A stretch of DNA of 64,000 nt from JAEZDP01 sp964430855 (GCA_964430855.1 CAYSHC010000008.1:1-64000); one strand, 5' to 3'. Positions 26,433-35,580 are shown, counted from the stretch's first letter. Made by a program: numbers and translations. The notes: generated by a model from the sequence alone, not told the origin.

Positions 26433-29072
26433 ATGAACGTTCCCGATATCCGCCGCGTCCTCCTCGCCGGCGTGCTGGCCCTGCTGGCCGCCGCCTGGCC
26501 CGCCGCGGCACAGCAGCGTCCCGGCTCTCTCGAGGTGTCGGTGTACGACACGACGGGCGCGGCCATCGTGGCCACCAACGTCGTGCTCACGCTGCCCGAC
26601 GGCACGACCATCGAGCTGCTCGCCGACGAGCGCGGGACGGTGACGTTCACCGACCTCGTGCCCGGCCGCTACACGATCACGGCCGAGTTCCCCGGCTTCG
26701 AGCCGGCGACTGTCGAGGTGCAGGTGCGTGCCGGCCGCCAGACCCGCCAGGCGATCACGCTCGAGATTGCCGGGTTCATCGAGCAGATCGACGTCGCGCA
26801 GGATACGGGCGACCGCCAGTTGCTCGAGAACTTCTCCCAGGAGATGACGGCCGAGGACATCGCCTCGCTGCCCGACGATCCCGAGGAACTCGCGCAGGTG
26901 CTCGAGGAGATGGCCGGGCCCGGCGCCGTCATCCGCGTGAACGGCTTCGAGGGCGGGCAGCTGCCGCCGAAGTCGCAGATCCGGCAGATCCGCTTCCGCT
27001 TCGACCCCTTCGCGGCCGAGTACCACGAGTCGGGCCGCGCGCGGGTCGAGATCATCACCAAGCCCGGCGACGGCCCCATCCGGAACGACCTGAGCCTCGC
27101 CTTCCGCAACAACGAGTGGGACTCGCGCAACGCGCTGGCGCCCGCCCGCGGCGAGGGCCAGACCAAGCGCTGGGGCTGGTCGATCGAGGGCCCGATCGTG
27201 AAGGGCAAGACCGGCTTCTCGCTGAGCCTGCGCGGCATCGACCAGTTCGACGTGCAGACCATCCGCGCGAACGCGCCGACCGGCCTCGTGAGCGACCTGG
27301 TCACGCAGCCGACGACGCGTCTGAACATCGACTTCAACGTCGAGCACGTGCTCAGCGAGACGCAGACACTCCGCATGTCGTACGACCGCAACACCGCGTC
27401 CCGCTCGAACCTTGGCGTGGGCGAGACCGACCTGCCCGAGCGGGCCTACAGCAGCGAGCGCGTCGGCCATCGCGTCCGCCTCTCGAACTTCGGCACCTAC
27501 TCGAAGAAGTACCTCAACGAGACGCGCTTCCAGGCGTCGTGGGACGAGACGGACCAGTACTCGCTGAGCAACGCGCAGACGATCCGCATCCAGGACTCGG
27601 CGACACTGGGCGGCGCGCAGGTGCAGGGCGGCTCCCGGTCGTGGGAGATCGAGGTCGCCAACAACCTCGACATCCCGCTGGGCAAGAAGCACAACATCCG
27701 CACCGGCTTCGAGATCGAGACGGGCAACTACCGCAGCGACTCGGTGCGCAACACGGCCGGCACGTTCTCGTTCCCGAGCCTCGAGGCCTACTACGCCGGG
27801 CTGCCGAACAACTACACGCAGCGCATCGTCAACGACCCGGTGGTCGAGTACCGCAACACCGAGATCGCGCTCTACGTGCAGGACGATATCCGGGCGCGCA
27901 AGAACCTGCTCCTCAGCTTCGGCGTGCGGCAGGAGAGCCAGTCGCTCATCGGCCACGGCATCAACCTGGCGCCGCGCGCGGGCTTCTCCTGGACGCCGTT
28001 CCAGGGCAACAGGACGACGGTGCGTGGCGGCGCGGGGCTGTTCTACGACTGGTACGAGACGAGCGTCTACGAGCAGACGCTGCTCGTCGACGGCGAGCGG
28101 CAGTCCGACCTGATCATCCGTAACCCCGGCTTCCCGAACCCCTACGAGGGCGGCGACGTGGTCGCCATCCCGGCGAGCGTCATCAGGGCAGCCGACCTCG
28201 ACATGCCGACGGTGCGCCGGTACTCCATCGGCGTGGAGCAGACGCTCACGAGCTGGCTGCGGCTGCGCGCGAACTACTTCAACCAGTACGGGTGGAACCA
28301 GCTGCGCGCGCGCAACGCGAACGCCCCGATCGACGGCGTGCGCCCCTTCCCGGAGCTCGGCAACATCACCGAGATCCACTCGGACGGCAATGCCGAGAGC
28401 CACGGCCTCGACCTGAACGTGAACTTCAACTACCGGCCGCGCCGGATGTTCGGGATGGTGGGCTACATGATCGGCGAGCGGAAGAACCACGCCGACTCGC
28501 CGCTGACGCTCCCGGCCAACAACCTGGACATCGACGCCGAGTGGGGACCGGCCGCCGACGACATCCGGCACCGGATCTTCAGCTTCTTCACGACGGACCT
28601 CGCGTGGGGCCTGCGGGCCGGCGTGAACCTCCGCGCGATGTCAGGGCGGCCCTACACCATCACGACGGGCTTCGATGACAACGGCGACGGCGTCGTGAAC
28701 GACAGGCCCGCGGGCTACGGCCGCAACAGCGCGCGCCTGCCCTGGCAGACGAGCACCGACCTGCGTCTGAGCTGGAGCAAGGGCTTCGGCCCGGTGCGCT
28801 CGACGTCCGGCGGCGGCCCGCGCATGCAGCGCGGCATCGGCGGCGGTCCCGGCGGCGGACCGGGCGGCCCCGGCGGCGGCCCCGGCGGACCTGGCGGCAT
28901 GGGCGGCGAGCAGCGTGCCGTGCGGCTCGAACTCTACGCCCAGGCGTTCAACGTCTTCAACACGGTGAACTACTCGCGCTACGGCTCGGTGCTCTCGTCG
29001 GGCACGTTCGGCCAGCCCATCTCCGCGATGCCCGCCCGGCGCCTCGAGCTCGGCATGCGGATCGGGTTCTAG
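26433..29072 (+). CDS. Oar-like TonB-dependent outer-membrane receptor
   Basis: 879 aa, ATG at 26433 two bases after the previous stop. Signal peptide to ~AAAQQ (residue 26), an N-terminal carboxypeptidase-regulatory-like beta-sandwich (~30-100; GTVTFTDLVPGRYTITAEF), a plug-like segment with RVNGFEGGQLPPKSQIRQIR, and a long aromatic-rich beta-barrel. The final residues (RRLELGMRIGF) end in phenylalanine as outer-membrane barrels do. A GGPG-type repeat lies at ~802-828, just before the last strands. It should import a large ligand, possibly a glycan or peptide, with TonB. No SusD partner is adjacent. Confidence 0.88.
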   Translation: MNVPDIRRVLLAGVLALLAAAWPAAAQQRPGSLEVSVYDTTGAAIVATNVVLTLPDGTTIELLADERGTVTFTDLVPGRYTITAEFPGFEPATVEVQVRAGRQTRQAITLEIAGFIEQIDVAQDTGDRQLLENFSQEMTAEDIASLPDDPEELAQVLEEMAGPGAVIRVNGFEGGQLPPKSQIRQIRFRFDPFAAEYHESGRARVEIITKPGDGPIRNDLSLAFRNNEWDSRNALAPARGEGQTKRWGWSIEGPIVKGKTGFSLSLRGIDQFDVQTIRANAPTGLVSDLVTQPTTRLNIDFNVEHVLSETQTLRMSYDRNTASRSNLGVGETDLPERAYSSERVGHRVRLSNFGTYSKKYLNETRFQASWDETDQYSLSNAQTIRIQDSATLGGAQVQGGSRSWEIEVANNLDIPLGKKHNIRTGFEIETGNYRSDSVRNTAGTFSFPSLEAYYAGLPNNYTQRIVNDPVVEYRNTEIALYVQDDIRARKNLLLSFGVRQESQSLIGHGINLAPRAGFSWTPFQGNRTTVRGGAGLFYDWYETSVYEQTLLVDGERQSDLIIRNPGFPNPYEGGDVVAIPASVIRAADLDMPTVRRYSIGVEQTLTSWLRLRANYFNQYGWNQLRARNANAPIDGVRPFPELGNITEIHSDGNAESHGLDLNVNFNYRPRRMFGMVGYMIGERKNHADSPLTLPANNLDIDAEWGPAADDIRHRIFSFFTTDLAWGLRAGVNLRAMSGRPYTITTGFDDNGDGVVNDRPAGYGRNSARLPWQTSTDLRLSWSKGFGPVRSTSGGGPRMQRGIGGGPGGGPGGPGGGPGGPGGMGGEQRAVRLELYAQAFNVFNTVNYSRYGSVLSSGTFGQPISAMPARRLELGMRIGF

Positions 29073-29088
29073 CAGCCCTCACGCGACA

Positions 29089-29192
29089 GGCAGGGGCGGC
29101 GCTTCGAGCCGCCCTCCCTCCCCGTTCTCCGAGCGGCCCCGCGCGGGCCGTTCGGAGGATGTCGAAGGGCGGCTCGAAGGGCCGCCCCTGCC
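29089..29192. repeat. Nested inverted-repeat element
   Basis: Outer arms 29089-29115 and 29166-29192 are inverted repeats matching at 26 of 27 positions. Inside, 29127-29139 and 29145-29157 form a second inverted repeat matching at 12 of 13. The whole folds as a long two-tier hairpin just after the receptor stop. It could be a terminator, a REP-like or MITE-like element. Confidence 0.8.
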
Positions 29193-29254
29193 TCTCTTCG
29201 TCCCCTCCTCTTCTCGCTCCTCCCTTCCTCCCTCACCCCCGGTCGCCGTTCCTG

Positions 29255-29260
29255 TATCCT
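29255..29260 (+). promoter_or_regulatory. Candidate -10 box for pdxH
   Basis: TATCCT ends 6 nt before the pdxH ATG, the same sequence and distance as for the metallophosphoesterase gene. The upstream 50 bp are almost pure pyrimidine. A leaderless pdxH transcript is the simplest reading, as no ribosome-binding site is present. Confidence 0.4.
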
Positions 29261-29266
29261 GCCCTC

Positions 29267-29851
29267 ATGTCCGAACCGGCCGATCCGTTCGCGCGCTTCG
29301 ACGAGGTGTTTGCCAGGGCGTCGGCGAGCGCGCCATTCGACCCGATCGCGATGACGCTGGCCACCGCCACGCCGGACGGGCGTCCGTCCTGCCGGGTCGT
29401 GCTGCTGCACGGCGCCGACGCCAGGGGGTTCGTTTTCTACACGAACTACAACGGCCGCAAGGCGCGCGAGCTCCAGGCCAACCCGCACGCCGCGCTGTGC
29501 TTCTACTGGCCGTGGACGGAGGAGCAGGTCCGCATCGAGGGCACGGTGACCCAGGTGTCGGCTGACGAGTCGGACGCGTACTTCAGGACGCGCCCGCGCG
29601 GCAGCCAGATCGGCGCGTGGGCCTCGCGGCAGAGCGAGGTGATCGCCTCGCGCGACGAGCTGCTGGCGCGCGTCCGCGAGGTGGAGGCCAGGTACGAAGG
29701 CCGCGAAGTGCCGCGTCCGCCGCACTGGGGCGGCTACCGCCTGTTGCCGCAGCGCATCGAGTTCTGGAAGGCCGAGCCTTACCGGTTGCACCACCGGACG
29801 CTGTACGAGCGCGCCGCGAGCGGGTGGACGGTCTCGCTGCTCAGCCCCTGA
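29267..29851 (+). CDS. pdxH: Pyridoxamine 5'-phosphate oxidase
   Basis: 194 aa, ATG at 29267. Oxidises pyridoxine or pyridoxamine 5'-phosphate to PLP with FMN and O2. Conserved FMN/PNP-binding blocks are present: MTLATATPDGRPSCRVVLL (residues ~25-43), FYTNYNGRKARELQANP (~57-73), RPRGSQIGAWASRQSEV (~105-121) and the C-terminal WGGYRLLPQRIEFWK followed by RLHHRTLYER. The last arginine/histidine cluster binds the substrate phosphate. It is slightly shorter than E. coli PdxH (218 aa), lacking an N-terminal extension, which is common. An in-frame upstream ATG at 29159 would lie in the repeat element and is not used here. Confidence 0.93.
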   Translation: MSEPADPFARFDEVFARASASAPFDPIAMTLATATPDGRPSCRVVLLHGADARGFVFYTNYNGRKARELQANPHAALCFYWPWTEEQVRIEGTVTQVSADESDAYFRTRPRGSQIGAWASRQSEVIASRDELLARVREVEARYEGREVPRPPHWGGYRLLPQRIEFWKAEPYRLHHRTLYERAASGWTVSLLSP

Positions 29852-29949
29852 GGCGATGCGGCACGCGCGGCTCCATGGTATCGTCGGCCGCGACCAGCCC
29901 ATCGCCGCCCGATGATCCTCGGGGCGCGCTCCTGAAGGAGGGGTTCGAG

Positions 29950-30837
29950 ATGTCGAAGATGCCCGTGCCCACCCGCCGGCACGTCCTCCAGCTCGCCGGC
30001 GCCGCCGCCCTCGCACCCGTCGCCTCGGCGTTGCCTGGCGTGACCACGACGGCGACGGCCGCCACGCGCGCCGTGGCGGCCCCGCGGCCGCTGCCGCTCA
30101 GGATCGGCGTCGCGTCCTATTCGCTGCGCACGTTCCCGCGCGAAAGGGCCATCGCGGCGCTCAAGGACATGGGCGTGCCATATGTGACCATCAAGGACGT
30201 CCACCTGGCGCGGACCGACACACCGGAGCAGGTACGGGCAGGCGCGAAGGCGTTCACCGACGCGGGCATCACCATCATGGGCGGCGGGACGCTGACCTGG
30301 AAGCAGGACGACGAGGCCGAGATCCGGAAGGACTTCGAGTACGCGAAGGCCGCCGGGTTTCCGCTGATGGTGTGCTCTCCGGCCCCCGAGACGCTCGACA
30401 CGCTCGAGAAGCTCGTGAAGGCGTACGACATCAAGGTGGCCATCCACAACCATGGCCCCGAAGACCCGTGGTACCCGGCGCCCGCCGATGCGTTGAAGCG
30501 GCTGGAAGGGCGCGACCCGCGCATGGGCATCTGCATGGACATCGGTCATGCGGCCCGCGCCGGGGCCGACATCGTCGCCGACGTCGCGACCGCCGGTCCA
30601 CGGCTGCTCGACCTGCACATCAAGGACCTCGCCGACGCCAGCGACCGCGACAGCCAGGTGGAAGTGGGGAAGGGCGTCCTCGACGTCGCCGGCGTCTTCC
30701 GGGAACTCGTGCGCACGAACTTCCGCGGCCACGTCTCCCTCGAGTACGAGATCAACGCCAAGGACCCGGTCGTCGGGATGAAGGAATCGCTCGCCTACAT
30801 GCGGGGCGTCGCGGCGGGACTCGCCGCGCACGGCTGA
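29950..30837 (+). CDS. Tat-exported sugar phosphate isomerase/epimerase-like TIM barrel
   Basis: 295 aa; ATG at 29950 follows AAGGAGG at 29936-29942. Twin-arginine-type leader (TRRHVLQLAGAAAL), then an AP-endonuclease-2-like TIM barrel (~50-290): IGVASYSLRTFPRERAI, VAIHNHGPEDPW, GICMDIGHAARAG, LLDLHIKDL and GHVSLEYEIN supply the metal-binding His/Asp/Glu set of this family. Members isomerise sugars or act on 3-keto-glycosides. Tat export fits a metalloenzyme that folds in the cytoplasm. A similar Tat-TIM-barrel protein is encoded at 46438-47703, and ThuA/DUF1080 proteins lie at the left end, so a shared keto-sugar route is possible. Confidence 0.85.
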   Translation: MSKMPVPTRRHVLQLAGAAALAPVASALPGVTTTATAATRAVAAPRPLPLRIGVASYSLRTFPRERAIAALKDMGVPYVTIKDVHLARTDTPEQVRAGAKAFTDAGITIMGGGTLTWKQDDEAEIRKDFEYAKAAGFPLMVCSPAPETLDTLEKLVKAYDIKVAIHNHGPEDPWYPAPADALKRLEGRDPRMGICMDIGHAARAGADIVADVATAGPRLLDLHIKDLADASDRDSQVEVGKGVLDVAGVFRELVRTNFRGHVSLEYEINAKDPVVGMKESLAYMRGVAAGLAAHG

Positions 30838-30854
30838 CTGCGAATCGTGACGAG

Positions 30855-32276
30855 GTGACTGGATCAGCGGGCCGTTCCCCCGTCACCTGGCTCGTCGCCG
30901 GGCTGCTGCTGACGCTTGCGACCGTGATTGGCGCGTCCGCCTACGCGCGCCAGCAGATCGCCAGGCTGCGCGACGAGCAGGTGACGCTCATCGAGCGGCA
31001 TCGGCTCGACTCGCTGCAGCTGATCCGGATCCAGTCGAACCTGTCGCAGGTGGCCGACACGCTCCGCGACATGACCGACGGCGTGGAGCCCTACCCGCTG
31101 CCGGCGTGGCGCGCGCCCTTCGAGCGCCTGCGGCTCGACCTCCAGCTGGCGCTCGAGCGCGAACGCGAGCTCGCGCCGGTCTCGCGGCCCTCGACCCAGG
31201 CCGCGCAGCTCGACGCCGCGGTGGCGAGGTTCTGGGAGACGCTCGACCGGGGCTTCGACGCCGCCGACGCCGGCCGGGAGGACGAGGCGCGCGAGCTGTT
31301 CGCGCTCGAGGCGCGGGCCCGCCACGCCGAGCTGGCCCACCTCGTCTCGTCGCTGCTCGTCGCCAACACGCAGGTGAACGAAGAAGCCAACGAGCGGGCG
31401 CGCGCTGTCTACGACGCGGTCAGGCGGCAGATCCTCTGGCTGAACATCGGGCTGGTCGCGGCGTTGACGATCGCCGGTGCCCTGGTGATCCGCGCGACAC
31501 GGCGGAGCATCCGCGAGCTCCAGCAGGTGTCTGCCGATCGCCGCGCGCTGTCCTGGCAGATGATCCGCCTCCAGGAGGACGTCCAGGCGTCGCTCGCCCG
31601 GGAACTGCATGACGACTTCGGCCAGCTGCTGACCGCGACGGGCTTCGGGCTCGGGCGGATCCGCCGGCACCTCGAGCGCGGCGGACGGGCGCCCGAGGCC
31701 CTGGCCCAGGAGGTCGGCGAGCTCCAGGCGCTGGCGCAGCAGGTGCTCGACGGGATCCGGCAGCGCTCGCGCGCCCTGCACCCCGTCGTCCTCGACGACT
31801 TCGGCCTCGACGAGGCCGTGCGCTCGCACGTCGAGATGGTGCGCCGGCAGCACGGGATCTCGATCGAGATCGAGACCGACGGCGACCTCGCCACTGTCGG
31901 CCCCGAAGCCGCGACGCACCTCTATCGCATCGTGCAGGAGGCGCTCACCAACGTTGTCCGGCATGCGGGAGCCTCCGAGGTGTGGATCACGCTCCGCGCC
32001 ACGGCCGACGAGCTCGCCGTCACCGTCGACGATGACGGGCGCGGACTGGCGCATGCGTCAGCAGCCGCGGGGGACACCAGCCGGACGGGCCTCGGGCTCA
32101 CGAGCATGCGCGAGCGCGCGGCGCTGATGGGGGGCACGTTCGCGCTCGAGGAGAGCCCGCACGGCGGGGTGCGGGTGTCGGTACGCCTGCCGCGGCCGGC
32201 CGACGCGGCACCGGGTCCTCCGGGGGGCGCCGCCATCGGCGCCGTCCCGTTGTCACCGGGCGGCAGCGGCGCATAA
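30855..32276 (+). CDS. NarL-partner sensor histidine kinase (HisKA_3)
   Basis: 473 aa from GTG at 30855. TM1 at residues ~12-31 and TM2 at ~194-213 enclose a ~160-residue helical periplasmic sensor with no recognised ligand fold. After a short linker, ARELHDDFGQLL carries the phosphoaccepting H252 of the HisKA_3 family, then the HATPase domain: QEALTNVVRHAG (N box), DDDGRGL (G1) and GLGLTSMRERAALMGG (G2), all canonical. The C-terminal ~30 residues are Pro/Gly-rich. The next gene, 10 bp downstream, encodes its likely LuxR-type response regulator. Confidence 0.9.
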   Translation: MTGSAGRSPVTWLVAGLLLTLATVIGASAYARQQIARLRDEQVTLIERHRLDSLQLIRIQSNLSQVADTLRDMTDGVEPYPLPAWRAPFERLRLDLQLALERERELAPVSRPSTQAAQLDAAVARFWETLDRGFDAADAGREDEARELFALEARARHAELAHLVSSLLVANTQVNEEANERARAVYDAVRRQILWLNIGLVAALTIAGALVIRATRRSIRELQQVSADRRALSWQMIRLQEDVQASLARELHDDFGQLLTATGFGLGRIRRHLERGGRAPEALAQEVGELQALAQQVLDGIRQRSRALHPVVLDDFGLDEAVRSHVEMVRRQHGISIEIETDGDLATVGPEAATHLYRIVQEALTNVVRHAGASEVWITLRATADELAVTVDDDGRGLAHASAAAGDTSRTGLGLTSMRERAALMGGTFALEESPHGGVRVSVRLPRPADAAPGPPGGAAIGAVPLSPGGSGA

Positions 32277-32277
32277 T
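32272..32277 (+). promoter_or_regulatory. Candidate internal -10 box before the response-regulator gene
   Basis: CATAAT overlaps the kinase stop codon and ends 9 nt before the ATG at 32287. It could give extra, near-leaderless transcription of the regulator gene. No -35 was identified. Confidence 0.25.
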
Positions 32278-32286
32278 ACGGGCATC

Positions 32287-32937
32287 ATGTCCGCCAGCAT
32301 CCACGTCGTCCTCGTGGACGACCATGCGCTCGTGCGTCAGGGCTTCCGTCGCATCCTCGACGACGACCCCGGCATCACCGTCGTGGGCGAGGCCGGATCG
32401 GCAGCCGAGGGCGTCGCCCTGGTCAGGCAGCTCCGGCCGGACGTCGTCCTGATGGACATGGCGATGCCGGATGCCAACGGCATCCACGCGGCACGCGAGA
32501 TCCTGCGCGAGCGCCCCGAGACGAAGATCCTCGTCCTGAGCATGTACTCCGACGGCCAGTACGTCCGCAGTGCGCTCGACGCGGGCGTCTCCGGCTACAT
32601 CCTCAAGAGCGCGCTCGAGACCGACCTCACGCGTGCCGTCCGCGCCGTGGCGCAGGGACAGCAGTACCTGAGCCCCGAGCTGTCCGGCGTCCTGATCAAG
32701 GCCCTGCGCGACCGCGACGAGTCGGACGACGACAAGTTCGACCAGCTGACCGAGCGCGAGAAGCAGGTGCTGCAGCTCATCGCCCACGGCAAGTCGAACA
32801 AGGAGATTGCCGCGATCCTCGGCCTGAGCGTGAACACGGTCGCCGTCCATCGCGCCAACCTGATGAGCACGCTCGGCGTGCACAAGGCGGCCGAGCTCGT
32901 CCTCTACGCCGTGCGGAAGGGGCTCGTCATCGGATGA
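32287..32937 (+). CDS. NarL/FixJ-family response regulator
   Basis: 216 aa, ATG at 32287. Receiver domain (residues ~5-120) with DDH acidic pocket, phosphoacceptor Asp in VVLMDMAMPDANG, switch Ser/Thr in LVLSMYSDG and Lys in GYILKSALE. The C-terminal LuxR-type HTH (~150-212) reads LTEREKQVLQLIAHGKSNKE followed by a VNTVAVHRANLMSTLGV recognition region. It is a DNA-binding output partner for the upstream HisKA_3 kinase. The stop overlaps the ATG of the CRTAC1 gene (ATGA at 32934), which may therefore belong to the same transcription unit. Confidence 0.93.
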   Translation: MSASIHVVLVDDHALVRQGFRRILDDDPGITVVGEAGSAAEGVALVRQLRPDVVLMDMAMPDANGIHAAREILRERPETKILVLSMYSDGQYVRSALDAGVSGYILKSALETDLTRAVRAVAQGQQYLSPELSGVLIKALRDRDESDDDKFDQLTEREKQVLQLIAHGKSNKEIAAILGLSVNTVAVHRANLMSTLGVHKAAELVLYAVRKGLVIG

Positions 32938-34637
32938 CCGGACGGTTGGCCGTGATCGCCGCGATGCTGGCCGTGGCGACGATCGTCCAGGCGCAGGGCA
33001 CCACCGTCCGGCTGACAGACGTGACCGGCACGGCGGGCGTCACGTTCACGCACGACAATGGCGCTGCAGGACGGAAGCTGCTGCCCGAGACGCTCGGCGC
33101 CGGCTCCGCCTTCGTGGACGTGGACAACGACGGCGACCAGGACCTGATCTTCGTCCAGGGCCTGTGGCCCGACGGGTCGCCCGCGCAGCGGCGCTGGGCC
33201 ACCGTTTATCTCAACGACGGACAGGGGCGCTTCACCGACGCCACGGCGGCGATGGGCCTCGAGCTGTCGCCCGCTGCGGCCAGGCGTCGCGGTGCCGACG
33301 GCCTCCAGTACGGCATGGGGATCGCGGCCGCCGACTTCGACAACGACGGCTATATCGACCTCGCCCTCACGTCCGTGCAGGGCCTGCGGCTGTTCCGTAA
33401 CCAGAAGGGTACGCGTTTCGAGGATGTCACGGCGGCGGGCGGGCTCGCGGACCACCGCGGGTTCAGCACCTGCGTGATGTGGGTCGACTACGACCGCGAC
33501 GGCCTGGTGGACCTGTTCGTCTGCAACTACGTCCAGTGGTCGGCCCGCACCGACCTCTTCTGCGCGGCCGACGGCGGCGAGAAGGCGTACTGCACGCCCC
33601 AGGCGTATCGCGGCAGCACCTCGTGGCTGTTCCGCAACACGGGCCACGGCCGGTTCGAGGACGTCACGGCGAAGGCCGGCCTGTTCGACGTCACCGGCAA
33701 GGCGCTTGGCGTCACGCTGCTCGACCACGACCAGGACGACTGGCCGGACCTGTTCGTGGCCAACGACACCGTGCCCAACCGCCTGTACCGCAACAACAGG
33801 GACGGCACCTTCACCGAGCTCGGCCTCCAGAGCGGCCTGGCCTTCAGTGCCGACGGCCGGGCCCGCGCCGGCATGGGCGTGGACGCCGCCGAGGTCGACA
33901 CCAGCGGCCGTCCGTCCGTGGCCGTGACGAATTTCTCCAACGAGATGGTCGGCCTGTACGTGCCGCGCGAGGCGGGCGTCTACGAGGACACGGCGCCGCA
34001 CAACGAGGTCGGGCGGGTCACGCGCGAGACGCTCGGCTGGGGCTGCTTCTTCTTCGACGTGAACCTCGACGGGGCCCTCGACCTGCTCGTCGTGAACGGC
34101 CATCTCGACGGCATCCTCGCGCGCAGGCAGGGACAGCCGACCCAGGCGCTGCCGCCGCACCTCTTCCTCAACCGCGGCGGCCGTTTCGAGGACATCGCCA
34201 CCCAGGTGGGCGGCGGCTTCGTCGATCCCAAGGTCGGACGCGGCGCGGCCTTCGGCGACATCGACGGCGATGGCGATCTCGACGTCGTCATCACGACCAG
34301 CGGCGGCCCGGCACGCCTCTATCGCAACGACACGCCGCGCGGGGCGGGCGTCGTCCGGCTGTGGCTGCGGGGGACGCGCGGCAACCGCGACGCGATCGGT
34401 GCCCGTGTCGAAGGCTCCGTCGGCGGCCGACGCCTGTCACGCCGCGTGCGCACGGGGTCGAGCTACCTTTCGCAGTCCGAGCTGGTCGTCACGTTCGGGC
34501 TCGGGTCCGCCCGCCAGCTGGACGATGTCGTGGTGACGTGGCCTGACGGTCAGCGCGAGACGCTCGGGGCGCTTGCCGCGGGGCGGACCTACGTCGTCAC
34601 GGAGGGACGTGGCGCGGCGCCGGGCCGGGCGTTCTGA
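32934..34637 (+). CDS. CRTAC1/ASPIC-UnbV family exported protein with FG-GAP repeats
   Basis: 567 aa; ATG overlaps the response-regulator stop. Signal peptide (LAVIAAMLAVATIVQAQG) then a beta-propeller of FG-GAP/VCBS repeats, each with a calcium-binding loop: DVDNDGDQDLIF, DFDNDGYIDLAL, DYDRDGLVDLFV, DHDQDDWPDLFV, DVNLDGALDLLV and DIDGDGDLDVVI. The C-terminal ~110 residues (RVRTGSSYLSQSELVVTFGL, VVTWPDGQRE) are an ASPIC/UnbV domain. These secreted or periplasmic proteins are common in Acidobacteriota; function is unknown, adhesion or carbohydrate binding being guesses. Confidence 0.9.
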   Translation: MTGRLAVIAAMLAVATIVQAQGTTVRLTDVTGTAGVTFTHDNGAAGRKLLPETLGAGSAFVDVDNDGDQDLIFVQGLWPDGSPAQRRWATVYLNDGQGRFTDATAAMGLELSPAAARRRGADGLQYGMGIAAADFDNDGYIDLALTSVQGLRLFRNQKGTRFEDVTAAGGLADHRGFSTCVMWVDYDRDGLVDLFVCNYVQWSARTDLFCAADGGEKAYCTPQAYRGSTSWLFRNTGHGRFEDVTAKAGLFDVTGKALGVTLLDHDQDDWPDLFVANDTVPNRLYRNNRDGTFTELGLQSGLAFSADGRARAGMGVDAAEVDTSGRPSVAVTNFSNEMVGLYVPREAGVYEDTAPHNEVGRVTRETLGWGCFFFDVNLDGALDLLVVNGHLDGILARRQGQPTQALPPHLFLNRGGRFEDIATQVGGGFVDPKVGRGAAFGDIDGDGDLDVVITTSGGPARLYRNDTPRGAGVVRLWLRGTRGNRDAIGARVEGSVGGRRLSRRVRTGSSYLSQSELVVTFGLGSARQLDDVVVTWPDGQRETLGALAAGRTYVVTEGRGAAPGRAF

Positions 34638-34669
34638 GCCCGCCGCGCCCGACGTCACACATCGAGACC

Positions 34670-35479
34670 ATGCCTCACCATCCACGTGTTGACACCTTCC
34701 GCAGCCTGCACGAGGCCGGCTGCTTCGTGATGCCCAACCCCTGGGACGTGGGCAGCGCCCGCCTCCTCGAGCAGCTTGGCTTTCCCGCGCTCGCCTCGAC
34801 GAGCTCCGGCCTGGCCTGGTCGCTCGGGCGGCCCGATGGCCGTGTGTCGCTCAAGACCACGCTCGAGCACTTCAGGACGCTCGCGGCGGCCGTGCAGGTG
34901 CCCGTGAACGGCGACTTCCTCGGCGGGTTCGCCGTGGAGCCGAAGAACGTCGCGGCCAACGTGCGGCTGGCCGCCACCACGGGCATCGCCGGGCTGTCCA
35001 TCGAGGACTCGACGGGCGTGCCGGACACGCCGCTCTACGACATCGAGCTGGCGGTGGCACGCGTGGCCGCGGCACGTGCCGCAATCGACGGCGGTCCGGT
35101 GCCCGTCCTGCTCACCGCCCGCACCGAGGGCTTCATCGTGGGCGTGCCCGATCTCGACGAGGCCATCCGGCGGCTGGTGCGTTACAAGGAAGCCGGGGCC
35201 GACTGTCTGTACGCGCCCGGGCTCACGTCGCTCGAGCAGGTGCGCGCCGTCGTCGAGGCAGTGGCGCCGACGCCGGTGAACGTCCTCGTCGGCCGGCCGT
35301 TCGCGACCGTCAGCGAGCTTGCCGACGCCGGCGTCCGGCGCATCAGCGTCGGCGGCGCGCTCGCCCGGACAGCCTGGGGGGCCCTGCTGCGCGCGGCCAG
35401 GGAAATGGCCGAAACGGGCACGTTCACGAGCTTCGACGACGCGGTCCCGTTTGCCGAGCTGGACGGCCGGTTCAGCTGA
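34670..35479 (+). CDS. Isocitrate lyase / PEP mutase family protein
   Basis: 269 aa, ATG at 34670. A cytosolic TIM barrel with the ICL/PEPM layout: FVMPNPWDVGSARLLEQLGF (residues ~19-38), VPVNGDFLGGF, AGLSIEDSTG (Mg2+-linked E-D), LLTARTEGF, YKEAGADCLYAPGLTS and RRISVGGALARTAW. It lacks the lid loop cysteine motif KxCGH of true isocitrate lyase and methylisocitrate lyase, so it belongs to the broader family that cleaves or rearranges C-C or P-C bonds of oxaloacetate-like acids. The exact substrate is unknown. It stands alone between the CRTAC1 gene and uvrA. Confidence 0.85.
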   Translation: MPHHPRVDTFRSLHEAGCFVMPNPWDVGSARLLEQLGFPALASTSSGLAWSLGRPDGRVSLKTTLEHFRTLAAAVQVPVNGDFLGGFAVEPKNVAANVRLAATTGIAGLSIEDSTGVPDTPLYDIELAVARVAAARAAIDGGPVPVLLTARTEGFIVGVPDLDEAIRRLVRYKEAGADCLYAPGLTSLEQVRAVVEAVAPTPVNVLVGRPFATVSELADAGVRRISVGGALARTAWGALLRAAREMAETGTFTSFDDAVPFAELDGRFS

Positions 35480-35508
35480 ACGGCATCGTGACGGCCGTCC
35501 CGGTCGCG

Positions 35509-35538
35509 CTGTCACCGCCCGGTGTTCCCTGATAGGAT
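35509..35538 (+). promoter_or_regulatory. Candidate uvrA promoter
   Basis: CTGTCA (35509-35514), 18 bp, then TAGGAT (35533-35538); each matches four of six consensus bases. The start point would be near 35545, leaving a ~36-nt leader with AAGGGACGC just before the ATG at 35581. No LexA-type operator was recognised. Confidence 0.35.
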
Positions 35539-35580
35539 CACGGTTTGGGCACCGTGGCGTGGTGCCCGGCAAAGGGACGC

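Noticed and set aside
29159..29266. Upstream in-frame start for pdxH giving 36 extra residues
   Set aside because: The extension is encoded by the inverted repeat and pyrimidine tract and is low complexity; PdxH homology begins after 29267.
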